A model generated the notes under the pieces. It was not told the DNA's origin. It ran no database searches and saw only the letters and a program-made list of their open reading frames with translations. Of a stretch of DNA of 64,000 nucleotides, positions 28,474-37,815 are shown in pieces. The stretch is from Paenibacillus sp. RC67. GTDB lineage: Bacteria; Bacillota; Bacilli; Paenibacillales; NBRC-103111. The stretch spans positions 3,929,501-3,993,500 of the forward strand of contig NZ_CP125098.1 in NCBI RefSeq assembly GCF_030020805.1, given 5' to 3'. Position numbers and translations under genes: made by a program. Each line of letters opens with the position of its first letter. Within the stretch, counting starts at the first letter, position 1.

Positions 28474-28534
28474 TCAAAATTATAGCATAATAAAGTTACC
28501 CAATAATCCGCTTAGATAATCATTCTTGAGCATG

Positions 28535-28566
28535 AAAAAACCTACCGTCTCCTTACAGTAGGTTCT
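28535..28566 (-). terminator. Rho-independent terminator after deoR
   Basis: On the minus strand AACCTAC pairs with GTAGGTT around a 12-base loop, followed by six T. It separates deoR from the deoC promoter. Confidence 0.8.
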
Positions 28567-28580
28567 CAATATCCATATCT

Positions 28581-29537
28581 TTATTTATCCATCTGTCTTA
28601 GTAAAGCTTGCGCGGTATATTGATCTGTTACCAAGATGTTGGCATATTTCCCTGTGAGTGCGGCCCGAATAGCCTCGATTTTTCTTTGTCCACCGGCTAC
28701 AAGAATGGATTTCTCCTTCTTACGAAGATCAGGAAGATCAATCCCTACTGTCCGATTATTGATTTCATCAACACAAATATTTCCCTGTACATCGAAAAAT
28801 CTGGAACAAATATCACCGGCACCGGTCCGTTGAAGCCGTTCCTGTTCTTCTTTATTGAAATAGCCCAGCCGAAACAACAGTGCATCTTCCTTGACAGTCC
28901 CTACCGTAAAGACAGCAATATTAGCCTGCCGACCCAATTGGATGATTCGTTGAATATGCCTATCCTGTTCTACCATTTCTTTGACAGCAATACTATCAAA
29001 TATAACCGGGAGCGGTAAATACCTCGCGGCCGTGTGGAAAGCTTCAGCGAACAAGTTTACCGTTTCTGCAGCATACGTATTCACATGAGAGTGGCTGACC
29101 CCGCCCTTAAGCTGAACGACCTCCACACCTTTTACTTGTTTGGGCTGCAGCTCGCGTGCTACGGAATACATGGTGGTTCCCCAGGTTACACCGATAATAT
29201 CGCCGTCCGTCACAGTATCATGGAGGTATTCGGCAGCTTTTTTACTAATATGCTTTTGAATTTCCGCATACTCATTGAGCGGAGAATAACAAACGAATAC
29301 CGTGTCTAGCATATATTTAATTTTTAGCTCGTGACCCAAAGCGTCCAGATCCTCAAGCGGATCGACAATATCAATTCGAACGTACCCGTGTTCTTTGGCA
29401 AATTGAAGCAGTCTGGAAACGGTCGGACGGGAGACTCCGAGCCTTGCCGCGATATCCTGCTGACTATAATCGGATAAGTAATATAGCCTTGCCGCTTCGA
29501 TACTTAACCTCTGCTTTTCATCGTCCATGACTTTCAA
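28581..29537 (-). CDS. deoR: Deoxyribonucleoside operon regulator, SorC family
   Basis: A 318-residue SorC-type regulator with an N-terminal helix-turn-helix (YSQQDIAARLGVSRPTVSRL, about residues 24-43) and a sugar-phosphate-binding domain (DIIGVTWGTTMY, VQLKGGVSHSH). Bacillus subtilis DeoR has this architecture and is inactivated by deoxyribose-5-phosphate. It lies immediately upstream of the deo operon but is closed off by its own terminator. It probably represses the promoter at 28421-28449. Confidence 0.93.
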   Translation of the reverse strand: MKVMDDEKQRLSIEAARLYYLSDYSQQDIAARLGVSRPTVSRLLQFAKEHGYVRIDIVDPLEDLDALGHELKIKYMLDTVFVCYSPLNEYAEIQKHISKKAAEYLHDTVTDGDIIGVTWGTTMYSVARELQPKQVKGVEVVQLKGGVSHSHVNTYAAETVNLFAEAFHTAARYLPLPVIFDSIAVKEMVEQDRHIQRIIQLGRQANIAVFTVGTVKEDALLFRLGYFNKEEQERLQRTGAGDICSRFFDVQGNICVDEINNRTVGIDLPDLRKKEKSILVAGGQRKIEAIRAALTGKYANILVTDQYTAQALLRQMDK

Positions 29538-29574
29538 CCTACTTGTCTTTTATTTTTCGCCAGCCACTCTTGAA

Positions 29575-29979
29575 TTATTGTTTATTTATAAAAAGCTTCT
29601 GCAAGGGTTCTGGTACTTCGCGACTCTTTCGTGATTGGATATCCATGGTTACACTGGTCACGATTGCATCTGCACAGAGCTCTCCGGTTTCATTATACAG
29701 CTCCTGCTTCAGAACAAAGCTAGTTCTTCCCATCTTCTCAGGACGTGTTACGATAGAGAGCTTGTCCCCTTGCTTACACTCTTTGCGATAATTGATGTTA
29801 ATGTTCACGGTTACCGTCTGCACACCTAAGCTGGTAAAAATTTGATAGCTTAATCCGACTGTATCATACCATTCTTCACGTCCCCACTCTAAATACTCCA
29901 AGTATTTGGCATTGTTGACATGACCGTTAACGTCAATTTCAGTCGAACGAACTATGATATCGAGTCTTACTTCCATCAC
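29575..29979 (-). CDS. Acyl-CoA thioesterase, hotdog fold (YbgC/FadM type)
   Basis: A 134-residue single-hotdog thioesterase of the 4HBT family. EIDVNGHVNNAKYLEYLEWGRE contains the conserved Asp-x-x-Gly-His-x-Asn pattern of the active site. It probably hydrolyses acyl-CoA or acyl-ACP thioesters in the cytoplasm. The start could be GTG at 29979 or ATG at 29976; GGGAG lies close upstream of both. It is 37 bases upstream of deoR and likely co-transcribed, although no functional link to nucleosides is obvious. Confidence 0.85.
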   Translation of the reverse strand: MMEVRLDIIVRSTEIDVNGHVNNAKYLEYLEWGREEWYDTVGLSYQIFTSLGVQTVTVNININYRKECKQGDKLSIVTRPEKMGRTSFVLKQELYNETGELCADAIVTSVTMDIQSRKSREVPEPLQKLFINKQ

Positions 29980-30070
29980 CCATTACTCCCTCAACCTTAG
30001 TCTAATCTCACTTTAATATCGATATTATCACGGAAAAGGAGCTTATAGCTAATTTGCAGCGAAGTCGTTC

Positions 30071-30112
30071 AAAAAAAGTAGGAACCCCAGTTTTAAATAA
30101 ACAGGAGTTCCT
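30071..30112 (-). terminator. Rho-independent terminator after the orphan solute-binding gene
   Basis: On the minus strand AGGAAC and GTTCCT arms, extended by imperfect pairing, are followed by seven T. It lies 28 bases past the stop at 30140. Confidence 0.75.
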
Positions 30113-30139
30113 CATCCATTTTACAGGCGTTCGCGCTGC

Positions 30140-31447
30140 TTATTTGATCTGAGATAGTAAATCTTTATTCGCCTGCTCCTCTGCCTTGCTAAGCGCCGTA
30201 TTCACGTCCGTCGATCCTGTGACGACATCCTTTAGTGCCTGGGTCAAATATTTATCAGGTACTCTATCGAACTGGGTCGGTTTCAGAATCGACTGCGGCT
30301 TTGCTTTGCTGATCGCCTCTATATGCTTCCCACTCAAATAATCCAGGCTTGAACCAAAGGCTTTCTTAATCTCCGGGTTGTTCACTACGGGCAATATCCC
30401 TTTTTTAGCCAGCATGGTTTGGTATTCCACCGATGAGGATAAATATGAAATGATCTTAAAGGCCAGAGCCGTATGCTTCGTTTGTGACGAAATCGATAGC
30501 ATGCTGGGCGCGCCACTATGGTTAAATCCGGCTATAGTCGGTGCTTGCACCATATCCCAGTTGAAGCCGCTGCCCGATTTGGCCTCTGCTTCCATTCGCC
30601 CCAATTCAAAATGATACGGCAGCATCGCCAGCGTCTTGTCTTTATAAAACTTGTTCAGTGCAGCGGTATAATCCATATACTCCATGCCTTGGGAGCTGAA
30701 GCCGGTTTTTAGCAGATCGAACACTTGTTTCATTTCCGGATTGTTAAAGCTGGACTTTTTGTTCGCCACATCTACGAATCCCGCTTTGTAGAGAGCGTAT
30801 GTAAAGCTATAATTCCCCGGGAAAAATCCGGTGTACATTACGCCGCCATCGTTTTTTGTCAGCTTTTTCCCTAATTCAATCGCCTCTTCATAGCTCATAC
30901 CGTCCTTAGGGTATGGGACTGCGAACCGGTCGAAAATATCTTTGTTGTAATACAGAACCGATGCATAATTGGAATAAGGAAGAGCAAACAATTCATCCTT
31001 CGGACTGAAGCTCTTGATCGTATCGATCAGCGTTGGCTGATAGCTGCTTATATTGGTAGAATCTTTTTTCACCCAATCATTCAGATTCGACACCATGCCG
31101 CCGTCCACCTGTAGGGGAAAGCTCCAAGAGGTTGTGAAGAAAATATCTGGAAAAGTGCCGCTAGATGCAATTTCGCTGATATAGGTTCCTTTGCCCGGCT
31201 TGATTACTTTGAAGCTAACATTCGGGAATTTATCTCTTATTGGCTTTGCAAACCTTTCGTTAAATACATCCTCGGACATATTCGTCTCATCGTAAAAAAT
31301 AAGCTCTGTCGGCGTTTGCAAATCGACTTTGATGCCTTCCTCCTGCGGAGAAGAAACGGCTGTACTTTGCGAGCCCTCCTTCACGCATCCCGTTAATAAA
31401 ACCAGAAATAAAATTATGGTCAGCACAATGAAGCTGCGATGTTTCAT
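30140..31447 (-). CDS. Extracellular solute-binding lipoprotein, orphan
   Basis: A lipoprotein of about 435 residues of the sugar-type solute-binding family 1. The chosen ATG at 31447 (MKHRSFIVLTIILF) follows GAGAGG and opens a signal peptide with lipobox LTGC. An upstream in-frame start at 31498 would disrupt the signal. The segments ELIFYDETNM, PDIFFTTSW and PYSNYASVLYYNKDIFD are typical. No permease or ATPase gene lies nearby; the gene stands alone between a terminator and a divergent AraC gene, so it must share a membrane complex encoded elsewhere or act in sensing. Confidence 0.88.
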   Translation of the reverse strand: MKHRSFIVLTIILFLVLLTGCVKEGSQSTAVSSPQEEGIKVDLQTPTELIFYDETNMSEDVFNERFAKPIRDKFPNVSFKVIKPGKGTYISEIASSGTFPDIFFTTSWSFPLQVDGGMVSNLNDWVKKDSTNISSYQPTLIDTIKSFSPKDELFALPYSNYASVLYYNKDIFDRFAVPYPKDGMSYEEAIELGKKLTKNDGGVMYTGFFPGNYSFTYALYKAGFVDVANKKSSFNNPEMKQVFDLLKTGFSSQGMEYMDYTAALNKFYKDKTLAMLPYHFELGRMEAEAKSGSGFNWDMVQAPTIAGFNHSGAPSMLSISSQTKHTALAFKIISYLSSSVEYQTMLAKKGILPVVNNPEIKKAFGSSLDYLSGKHIEAISKAKPQSILKPTQFDRVPDKYLTQALKDVVTGSTDVNTALSKAEEQANKDLLSQIK

Positions 31448-31877
31448 TCGATCGCCCTCTCGTAAATTATTGGAATCCGTTAATCGGATGCCGTTCATAC
31501 CTCACCGCATCCGCTCTTGTCCTGAAGATGATGTCGGAGTCACTCTAGATAATCGGACATCCTCGCTGCCGTCTCCCCCATCATTTAATCAATTCATCAT
31601 GAGAGTTTCCGTTAAACTTACGCGCATCGGAAAACACTGTCGTATCCTGTTTCAGCAGCGTGTATAATGAAACTGTATCCGGTTACAACCAGATCCAATT
31701 CACTCTCAGGATTACTTTTATTTTAATGTGAAGCAAGCGACTAAGAACATATCCAATCAAAGCAATTTCTTAACCTATCTTATCATTATTTCATTTTTGG
31801 ATACCGTATTTGTTATTATATAGAACACGCTACTTTACGTATCTTATTAGCGGCTTCCTTAGAACGGAGGTTAACGT
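31448..31877. other. Intergenic region between divergent genes
   Basis: About 430 bases without a convincing gene. It must hold the promoters of the solute-binding gene (minus) and the AraC gene (plus). TTGTAA and TATACA-like boxes (minus strand, near 31670-31700) are possible but weak. GGAGG at 31866-31870 is the AraC ribosome binding site. No repeat, RNA gene or strong palindrome was seen. Confidence 0.6.
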
Positions 31878-32669
31878 TTGGACATTATTGCAATCGGACA
31901 CTCAGTTCATACCAAATCCTTATATACGGATCGGCGCGATGGCTTGAAGCACTATGTCGTACGACTGCAGACGGACGGTTCCTGCAAAGCCGTCGTGAAT
32001 CGCATCACTCATGTTATACAGCCTGGAGATCTGTTGTTGTGCAAACCGGGTGATTCGTATGAGTTGATCATAGGGGACGACACTAATCCTTTATTTCGGA
32101 GCTCTGACTATTATTTATTGATTATGCCGGGGGAAGCTTGGCTAGATGAGTGGTGGACCCACTACCCTACTCCACTACAAGTTCATCTGGGGCTGGATGA
32201 TGGGTTGATTTCGATGTGGAAATTAGTTCGATATGAGAAAAGACGGATGAAACATGCACATCCTGATATTGTGAACTGCTTGGTACAGGCTTTTTTTCTT
32301 CATTTGGGACGTTTGATTACGGAAGGAAGGGGACCTATGCTCCATCAATGGTCCGTCTCTAATCAAATCAGAGATTATATAGAGAAGCGGGCAGCAAGCA
32401 AATTGACATTACGCGAAATCTCTTCCCATGTCGGGTTGAGCGTGTCGCGGGCCTCTCAGTTATTCAAGGCGGCTTTTAATCAATCCATTATGGATTATGT
32501 CATTGAAATGAGGCTTATTATGGCGAGGGAATATATACTAATCGGCGGGAATACGTTGGAGGAGATCGCTTACTTGTGCGGATTTTCCAATTATATTCAT
32601 TTCAATCGTTCGTTCCGTTTGCGTTACGGACTATCTCCGAGTCAATATAAGAAGCAGGCGAGGTCTTGA
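31878..32669 (+). CDS. AraC-family transcriptional regulator
   Basis: A 263-residue AraC protein starting at TTG, seven bases after GGAGG. The N-terminal cupin-like sensor has VIQPGDLLLCKPGDSYEL. The C-terminal double helix-turn-helix spans about residues 165-260 (LTLREISSHVGLSVSRASQLF, then NTLEEIAYLCGFSNYIHFNRSF). Divergent orientation to the solute-binding lipoprotein suggests that it activates that gene in response to the same carbohydrate. Confidence 0.9.
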   Translation: MDIIAIGHSVHTKSLYTDRRDGLKHYVVRLQTDGSCKAVVNRITHVIQPGDLLLCKPGDSYELIIGDDTNPLFRSSDYYLLIMPGEAWLDEWWTHYPTPLQVHLGLDDGLISMWKLVRYEKRRMKHAHPDIVNCLVQAFFLHLGRLITEGRGPMLHQWSVSNQIRDYIEKRAASKLTLREISSHVGLSVSRASQLFKAAFNQSIMDYVIEMRLIMAREYILIGGNTLEEIAYLCGFSNYIHFNRSFRLRYGLSPSQYKKQARS

Positions 32670-32721
32670 CGTTTGGCTAAAAGCAGCGGAACTCCATGGT
32701 TTTGGTCACAATTAGGTCCTT

Positions 32722-33474
32722 TTACGGCAGCTTTCGTTCGAGCCAGGATAACAGGGGGCGAAGCGTCTTCATCATGTTCGAGCTTCCAGTCTCATCCACA
32801 TAAGGAGAATGAGTACGGAAGTAGTCCGGATGGCTTCCGATCAAAGGGATGTCTACAACTTCTTCAGGAGGATAAGCCCTCATTTTCCAAACCTTTAAAT
32901 GACCGAACTTGCGTACCCAGCCTCCCCATCGTCCGAACCGGGTAACCGGGTCTCTTTTACCTCCTGTGCCAACAGCGGATAAGAAAAGCACGTGTTCTTT
33001 TAAAACCAATGGAATGGGGCATTTGGGTGAGCCGATCTGAACGATAAGCGGCGGCAAATAACCTTCTTTAATTAGCTGTAAGGCAACTTGAACAGCACTA
33101 ATGCCTCCTCCACTGTGTCCGATTAGCAGTACAATTTGCCCTTTCTTTGCCGCCTCGAAAATAAGCTCCTTGGCTGCTCTTGCGCCGACTGATGTCCATA
33201 AACGTTCCTGAATATCCGTCATATCGCGGAAAATCGCTGCTAATTGCTTCATTACCCGTTGCGACCAGTCACCATAAGGATAGATGGACTCCGCCTCCAC
33301 GATATACCCCCGACTCCGCAGCTGGAAAGACAGCTCCTCACGAAAAGGGTCCATAAACCCCGGCGCCGTTGCAATTCCAGCAAGAGTAAATAGTGCAATC
33401 TTGTTGTTCGTAGGCTTCAAATTCCATAGTCCCTCCATCCTTAAGTCATCTGCTGCTGTTTTCTCAGTCTGCAA
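32722..33474 (-). CDS. Alpha/beta hydrolase
   Basis: A protein of up to 250 residues with the nucleophile elbow LLIGHSGGGISAV (GxSxG, serine at about residue 119) and a plausible oxyanion region ALFTLAGIATAPGFMDPF. It has no signal peptide. The start is uncertain: TTG at 33474 has no ribosome binding site, ATG at 33438 is poorly spaced, and TTG at 33420 follows GGAGGG by nine bases and is attractive. Monocistronic and convergent with the AraC gene. Substrate unknown. Confidence 0.75.
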   Translation of the reverse strand: MQTEKTAADDLRMEGLWNLKPTNNKIALFTLAGIATAPGFMDPFREELSFQLRSRGYIVEAESIYPYGDWSQRVMKQLAAIFRDMTDIQERLWTSVGARAAKELIFEAAKKGQIVLLIGHSGGGISAVQVALQLIKEGYLPPLIVQIGSPKCPIPLVLKEHVLFLSAVGTGGKRDPVTRFGRWGGWVRKFGHLKVWKMRAYPPEEVVDIPLIGSHPDYFRTHSPYVDETGSSNMMKTLRPLLSWLERKLP

Positions 33475-33641
33475 GATATACGCACATAAGTTCTCATTTG
33501 ATTGTCATATCATTATAAAGCATTCCAATAGGAGTAGCAATGCAGTCTAGTCAAAATCGGTTCCTTAGGCACCGTATAAACTATCCATACCAAAGAGGAA
33601 CTGCCATAAAAAGCTAGTTCCAATTTGGCGAATATTTCTGT

Positions 33642-36266
33642 TCAAATAGTAGGTTTCGGACCAAACGCAAAGGTCTTAATCTGATAGGCTGTGAGCTCCA
33701 CTTCAATGCTTTCATGTACTCGCTGTGGTTCAGAAATACGATCCCCTATCCCGTTCTCTTCCCAGATGTACAACGGCTCATCAAGTACAGTGGCCAAAGG
33801 AAAATGAACGGTCGCCAATGCATGGCTGCCTTCTGCCTCGTAGATCCGCAGTGTCCATGTTCCTTCTCTATAGTACAATCCAGTAAGATGAACCGTCTCG
33901 CTTATAACCTTAATTGCGTCTACATTCAACAGCTTCGTCACCGCTGGATATACGGCCGTTACTAATGGTAAAATCAGCTGTTCGCCGCTGCGCCAAGGCT
34001 TAAGCTCTGCCAACGGCTTTCCTTCATATGCCTCGATTTCATATCGATAGACATGCGTTTCGCCTTCCTCGTAGGCAAGCTCGGACTCCGTTTTGTAATC
34101 AATCGAGACGGACCGTGTCAATGCAAGATACATCGTACCGTCTAGCCTTCCGTTACCTGCAATTCCCACATTGGTTATCAGCACTCCACGGTCCCCCTCT
34201 TCCAACGCCGACCAATTCTGCGCCGGATACTCGCCGCTTTCTCTCTTGACGGTACCAAAAGGAATTTCTTGCAGGAGGTGCCCTTCTGAGAGCTCGGTCG
34301 GGAATGCTGCGATCAAACGATACTGCCGTCCTCTTCCGGTTAGCTTGGTTCCGAATCCGATTTTGCCAGATTCCTTATATAAAAAGACGGTTGTAACATA
34401 ATCCACCTGCATCCTCCAAAAACGAATATTTCCTTTGCTCTCAATAATGATTTTGTCGGCATCCTCGTCTTTGATGGCAAGCATCCCTGTTGTACGCAAG
34501 GAGCTGCCCAGTCGTTTTTTTACATAAGGCTTCGTATCCTCAGCCATTTGCTGAAACATGTCATCCATAGGTCCGTAATAGGCACCGTTAATGATTGGAT
34601 CATCATAGAGCCACAAATCTCCGGTATCAGACAACAGCAAGAGTTCATTCCAGCCTTTACCTTCGGGAATCCACTCGTGTCCTGATGCATTGAGTCGGTA
34701 AGAAACGATACAACCGTTATTGGCAATTTGAACTCGGCAAAGGCTGTTCTCGAAGGAAATTCCTTCTGGACTTTGCGATATTCTGTGACTAGGCTCTTGC
34801 TGCTTGACGACTAATTCCTCATGTCGCTTCCAAATGACCTTGTAGCTCTTGCTAGACAAGCCTTCCAAACGATCGGTGAAACATAGTTCAATTCTCCTTG
34901 GCCCTCTTTGGTCTTCAGTAATGACACGAAATTGCATCTCAAGATCGTTGCCATGTTCGTCTAGAACAGTGGCTCCGTTAATATTCGGTAAGCTTGTTTC
35001 AAGATGAAACCGTACGACTTCCTTCCTTGTAAAGCATGATGGGTTCATGACCATCAAAACGACATCATGCAGCTCGTTTACCACTAAAGGCGCAGAGGAA
35101 GCTGCCATTTCTTTCTTTAAACTAGCCATCACTCGATCCAGACATGCATCGGCTTCTTTGTAACGTCTCATGGAGTCCAGGTAACCTGCATCGACGATAG
35201 TTCCGCTGATAATATCGTGGAATTGGTTAAACAGCTGCTGCTGCCATGCATGCTCCAATTCGAGTTCCCTGCGAATGACTTCGGTAGAGGCTTTGCTGAA
35301 GCCCCGAATTAGTGAAATCGCCGCATGCCATCTTTCAGCCAGCTGCAGTTTCCCTTCTATCTTGCGATTCCAGAGCTTGATTCCCATCCTTGAACTGTAA
35401 ATTCCCGGCGTAACTGGATTCAAGTCGGGAGATAACAGCGGCAGCAGCTCAGACCGCTCTTGTATAGAGCTCACATACTGATGAACGGAAGACAAGATGC
35501 AGACGGCATTATCTTTATATCTACGATTGTAATCTTCAACTGCGGCTATCGCTTCCTTCTGAGGCTTCGCCATATCGCCGCCATTGGGCAAGAGCAGGTC
35601 TCTTGAATCGGAAGATACCGTTTCGAGAAAGCGAATTCGATCCCGAATAGCATCAGCGCCTTTATTCGTATTCAAATTAAGCTCCAGAGCATTGTCTACC
35701 GATTGGGAGAACATGATCAATCCATAGCCACCATGCAGTCGATGGGTTAGAAGCTTTGTCCCATCAATGCCTGACCATCTAAAAGGGGTTGGTGCATCCG
35801 GGTCCATTCCTCTGCCAAAAACATAGGCATGGTAGCCACAGTGCTGCAAAAGCTGTGGAAGCTGGGGATGATGACCGAAGCTATCCGACACCCAGGCCAC
35901 ATGGACGTCGACCCCTAGATGCTCTTTTACCCAACGCTTTCCCTTAGCCACCTGCCGTATAAATGATTCTCCCGACGGGATATTCATATCCGGCATACAA
36001 TACATGCCACATGCAACCTCCAGCCTTCTTTCTTGAGCAAACTGATATAGCAGCGACCTCTGCTCAGGAAAACGCTCCCAATATTCCTCTAGCAGAATGG
36101 TCTGTTCGATCATAAACGTATAGGTAGGGTTTTCTGTCATAATTCGCAGAGTTTCGTGAATATGGCTAAGCGCAGGCTCCAAATATTGCTCATAGGTTTT
36201 TAAATATACGGTATCGTAATGAAAATGCGGAACTAAATGAACGACTCGCTGTGAATCCATAGTCAT
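33642..36266 (-). CDS. Glycoside hydrolase family 38 alpha-mannosidase
   Basis: An enzyme of about 874 residues. The catalytic domain begins VVHLVPHFHYDTVYL (His-x-Asp zinc ligands) and contains AWVSDSFGHHPQLPQLLQ, whose Asp is the GH38 nucleophile. YHAYVFGRGMDP and a His-rich segment near QLFNQFHDIISGT supply further ligands. The C-terminal beta domains (LENSLCRVQIANNG, YDDPIINGAYYGP) are normal for the family. No signal peptide, so it acts on imported mannosides. The ATG at 36266 follows GGAGGT by six bases and overlaps the esterase stop by four bases. The longer frame to 36353 is not used. Confidence 0.9.
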   Translation of the reverse strand: MTMDSQRVVHLVPHFHYDTVYLKTYEQYLEPALSHIHETLRIMTENPTYTFMIEQTILLEEYWERFPEQRSLLYQFAQERRLEVACGMYCMPDMNIPSGESFIRQVAKGKRWVKEHLGVDVHVAWVSDSFGHHPQLPQLLQHCGYHAYVFGRGMDPDAPTPFRWSGIDGTKLLTHRLHGGYGLIMFSQSVDNALELNLNTNKGADAIRDRIRFLETVSSDSRDLLLPNGGDMAKPQKEAIAAVEDYNRRYKDNAVCILSSVHQYVSSIQERSELLPLLSPDLNPVTPGIYSSRMGIKLWNRKIEGKLQLAERWHAAISLIRGFSKASTEVIRRELELEHAWQQQLFNQFHDIISGTIVDAGYLDSMRRYKEADACLDRVMASLKKEMAASSAPLVVNELHDVVLMVMNPSCFTRKEVVRFHLETSLPNINGATVLDEHGNDLEMQFRVITEDQRGPRRIELCFTDRLEGLSSKSYKVIWKRHEELVVKQQEPSHRISQSPEGISFENSLCRVQIANNGCIVSYRLNASGHEWIPEGKGWNELLLLSDTGDLWLYDDPIINGAYYGPMDDMFQQMAEDTKPYVKKRLGSSLRTTGMLAIKDEDADKIIIESKGNIRFWRMQVDYVTTVFLYKESGKIGFGTKLTGRGRQYRLIAAFPTELSEGHLLQEIPFGTVKRESGEYPAQNWSALEEGDRGVLITNVGIAGNGRLDGTMYLALTRSVSIDYKTESELAYEEGETHVYRYEIEAYEGKPLAELKPWRSGEQLILPLVTAVYPAVTKLLNVDAIKVISETVHLTGLYYREGTWTLRIYEAEGSHALATVHFPLATVLDEPLYIWEENGIGDRISEPQRVHESIEVELTAYQIKTFAFGPKPTI

Positions 36267-37078
36267 AGGATGACCTCCGAGGTTGTAGCTTCTTTCATTA
36301 CATGGTAGTGAAATTGGAGATGATGACGGATACGTTTTCTCCAGTAATCCCATGTATGCGCACCCGCTTCTTCCTCGTAACGATGAGAGATTGCCAAGCC
36401 ACGTAGTCGATCACACAGCTGGCGGTTGTAATTGATATAAGGATCATCTATTCCACAGTCCCAATAGAGCTTAGGCATTTGTTCTTCCGAAGGTAAAGGC
36501 ATAGTCAAGGGAGACGCCGCATGTATTCTTGCTTGATCGCCCTGAAATATAGAAGCAAAGCTTGGGCCACCAATCAGCACTTCCAGCTCATGTGCATCAA
36601 AGAAACCGCTCAAGCTGCTGACGGAACTGAATTGCTCAGGCCATGTCCAACCAAGCCGAACGGAGGCATAGCCTCCCATCGACAACCCCGCGATCGATCG
36701 GCGTGACCTTATTCCGCCCACATCAAATCGTTGTTCCGCATCCAACAGAGCCTCTTCCAGCAAATACCGTTCATAGAGGTGGGGATATCCCTCCGCCCAG
36801 TCCAAATATCCTGTCCCGTATGAGAATAGACCGTCTGAAGGCATCAGAACTGCCATATCACCTATGTTCCCGGAGCGGCTTTGCTCTTGTAACGTCTCGA
36901 GCAGGTTCCCCTGTTCCGTCCAATCCGTTTCTGATCCATGGACTCCATGCAACAGCACAAGGAGAGGCAGCGGCTTACTCTCATCCGACCGCTTCTCAGG
37001 TATTGCTATGCGATAAACCCTTCTTCCATTCAAATGCTTCGAGTAGAATTGAGCTGTATGAATGCGATAACCCGTCAT
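36263..37078 (-). CDS. Esterase, alpha/beta hydrolase fold (esterase D-like)
   Basis: A 271-residue esterase of the tributyrin esterase/esterase D group. LLVLLHGVHGSETDW provides the oxyanion hole, IAGLSMGGYASVRLG the nucleophile serine and AGAHTWDYWRKRI the catalytic histidine. It is cytoplasmic (no signal peptide). Four-base overlaps couple it to the SDR gene upstream and the GH38 gene downstream. Deacylation of an esterified mannoside before or after GH38 is a reasonable inference. Confidence 0.87.
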   Translation of the reverse strand: MTGYRIHTAQFYSKHLNGRRVYRIAIPEKRSDESKPLPLLVLLHGVHGSETDWTEQGNLLETLQEQSRSGNIGDMAVLMPSDGLFSYGTGYLDWAEGYPHLYERYLLEEALLDAEQRFDVGGIRSRRSIAGLSMGGYASVRLGWTWPEQFSSVSSLSGFFDAHELEVLIGGPSFASIFQGDQARIHAASPLTMPLPSEEQMPKLYWDCGIDDPYINYNRQLCDRLRGLAISHRYEEEAGAHTWDYWRKRIRHHLQFHYHVMKEATTSEVIL

Positions 37079-37815
37079 GGATTCAAATCCTCCAGCGTAA
37101 AATTCGCATCTTTCATGGAACGGATGACGATTTCATGAGTTACGCAATTGTCGTTCATTTGAAGCACAGAAATAACTGCCAGGGCCACGTCATCAGGTGT
37201 TAAATACGTTTGTACCGGAGAAGGCTGCTCTCTTGCCTTATCCCAGAACGACGTATTCACACCTCCTGGGTACACGCCGGTTACTCGTATTCCACATCCC
37301 GCAGCCTCCTGCTGAAGCGCCTCCGTAAACCCTCGCACGGCAAATTTCGTACCACAATAAACCGATTCTGTAGGCACTCCCGTCAATCCTGCAGTGGAGA
37401 CAATGTTCACAATATGACCGGACTGTTTGGGACTCATATGGCGAAGAGCCTGCTGACTTCCAAGCACCGTGCCTTTGAAGTTGACATCCATCATCCAATC
37501 GATGTCATCGGTCGTATAGTCCGTAATTCTTTTATGACGGGCTACCCCTGCGTTATTGATCCAAACGTCGATAGGTCCAAGCTGACTTTCAGCGGCATTG
37601 GCCAAAAGCGCGATATCCGTCTCTGATCGGACATCGGTTGGAATCCCGATGATTCTATCAGCAGAATCAAGCTGAAATACCGCCTCTTGTAATGCCTTTT
37701 CATCCGCGTCGCTAACAGCAACCTTGGCTCCAGCCGCTAGCAGCTGGTGAACTAGAGACAACCCGATGCCTCGAGCTGCCCCCGTTACTACACATACTTT
37801 ATTTGACAAGTTCAT
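37075..37815 (-). CDS. SDR-family oxidoreductase
   Basis: A 246-residue classical short-chain dehydrogenase. VTGAARGIGLSLV (cofactor), NNAGVARH, NIVSTAG and VYCGTKFAV (catalytic Tyr-x-x-x-Lys) are present, as is Asp after the second strand (VSDADE, suggesting NAD). The C-terminus is longer and more variable than in sugar dehydrogenases. It overlaps the ferritin-like gene by 17 bases upstream and the esterase gene by four bases downstream. Confidence 0.9.
   Translation of the reverse strand: MNLSNKVCVVTGAARGIGLSLVHQLLAAGAKVAVSDADEKALQEAVFQLDSADRIIGIPTDVRSETDIALLANAAESQLGPIDVWINNAGVARHKRITDYTTDDIDWMMDVNFKGTVLGSQQALRHMSPKQSGHIVNIVSTAGLTGVPTESVYCGTKFAVRGFTEALQQEAAGCGIRVTGVYPGGVNTSFWDKAREQPSPVQTYLTPDDVALAVISVLQMNDNCVTHEIVIRSMKDANFTLEDLNP

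Noticed and set aside
33591..33622. GGAACT/AGTTCC hairpin considered as the GH38 operon terminator
   Set aside because: Only a six-base stem with a long loop and no T-run; too weak to list.
36643..37203. Plus-strand open frame of 186 residues
   Set aside because: Spans antisense across the esterase-SDR junction; composition unlike a protein.
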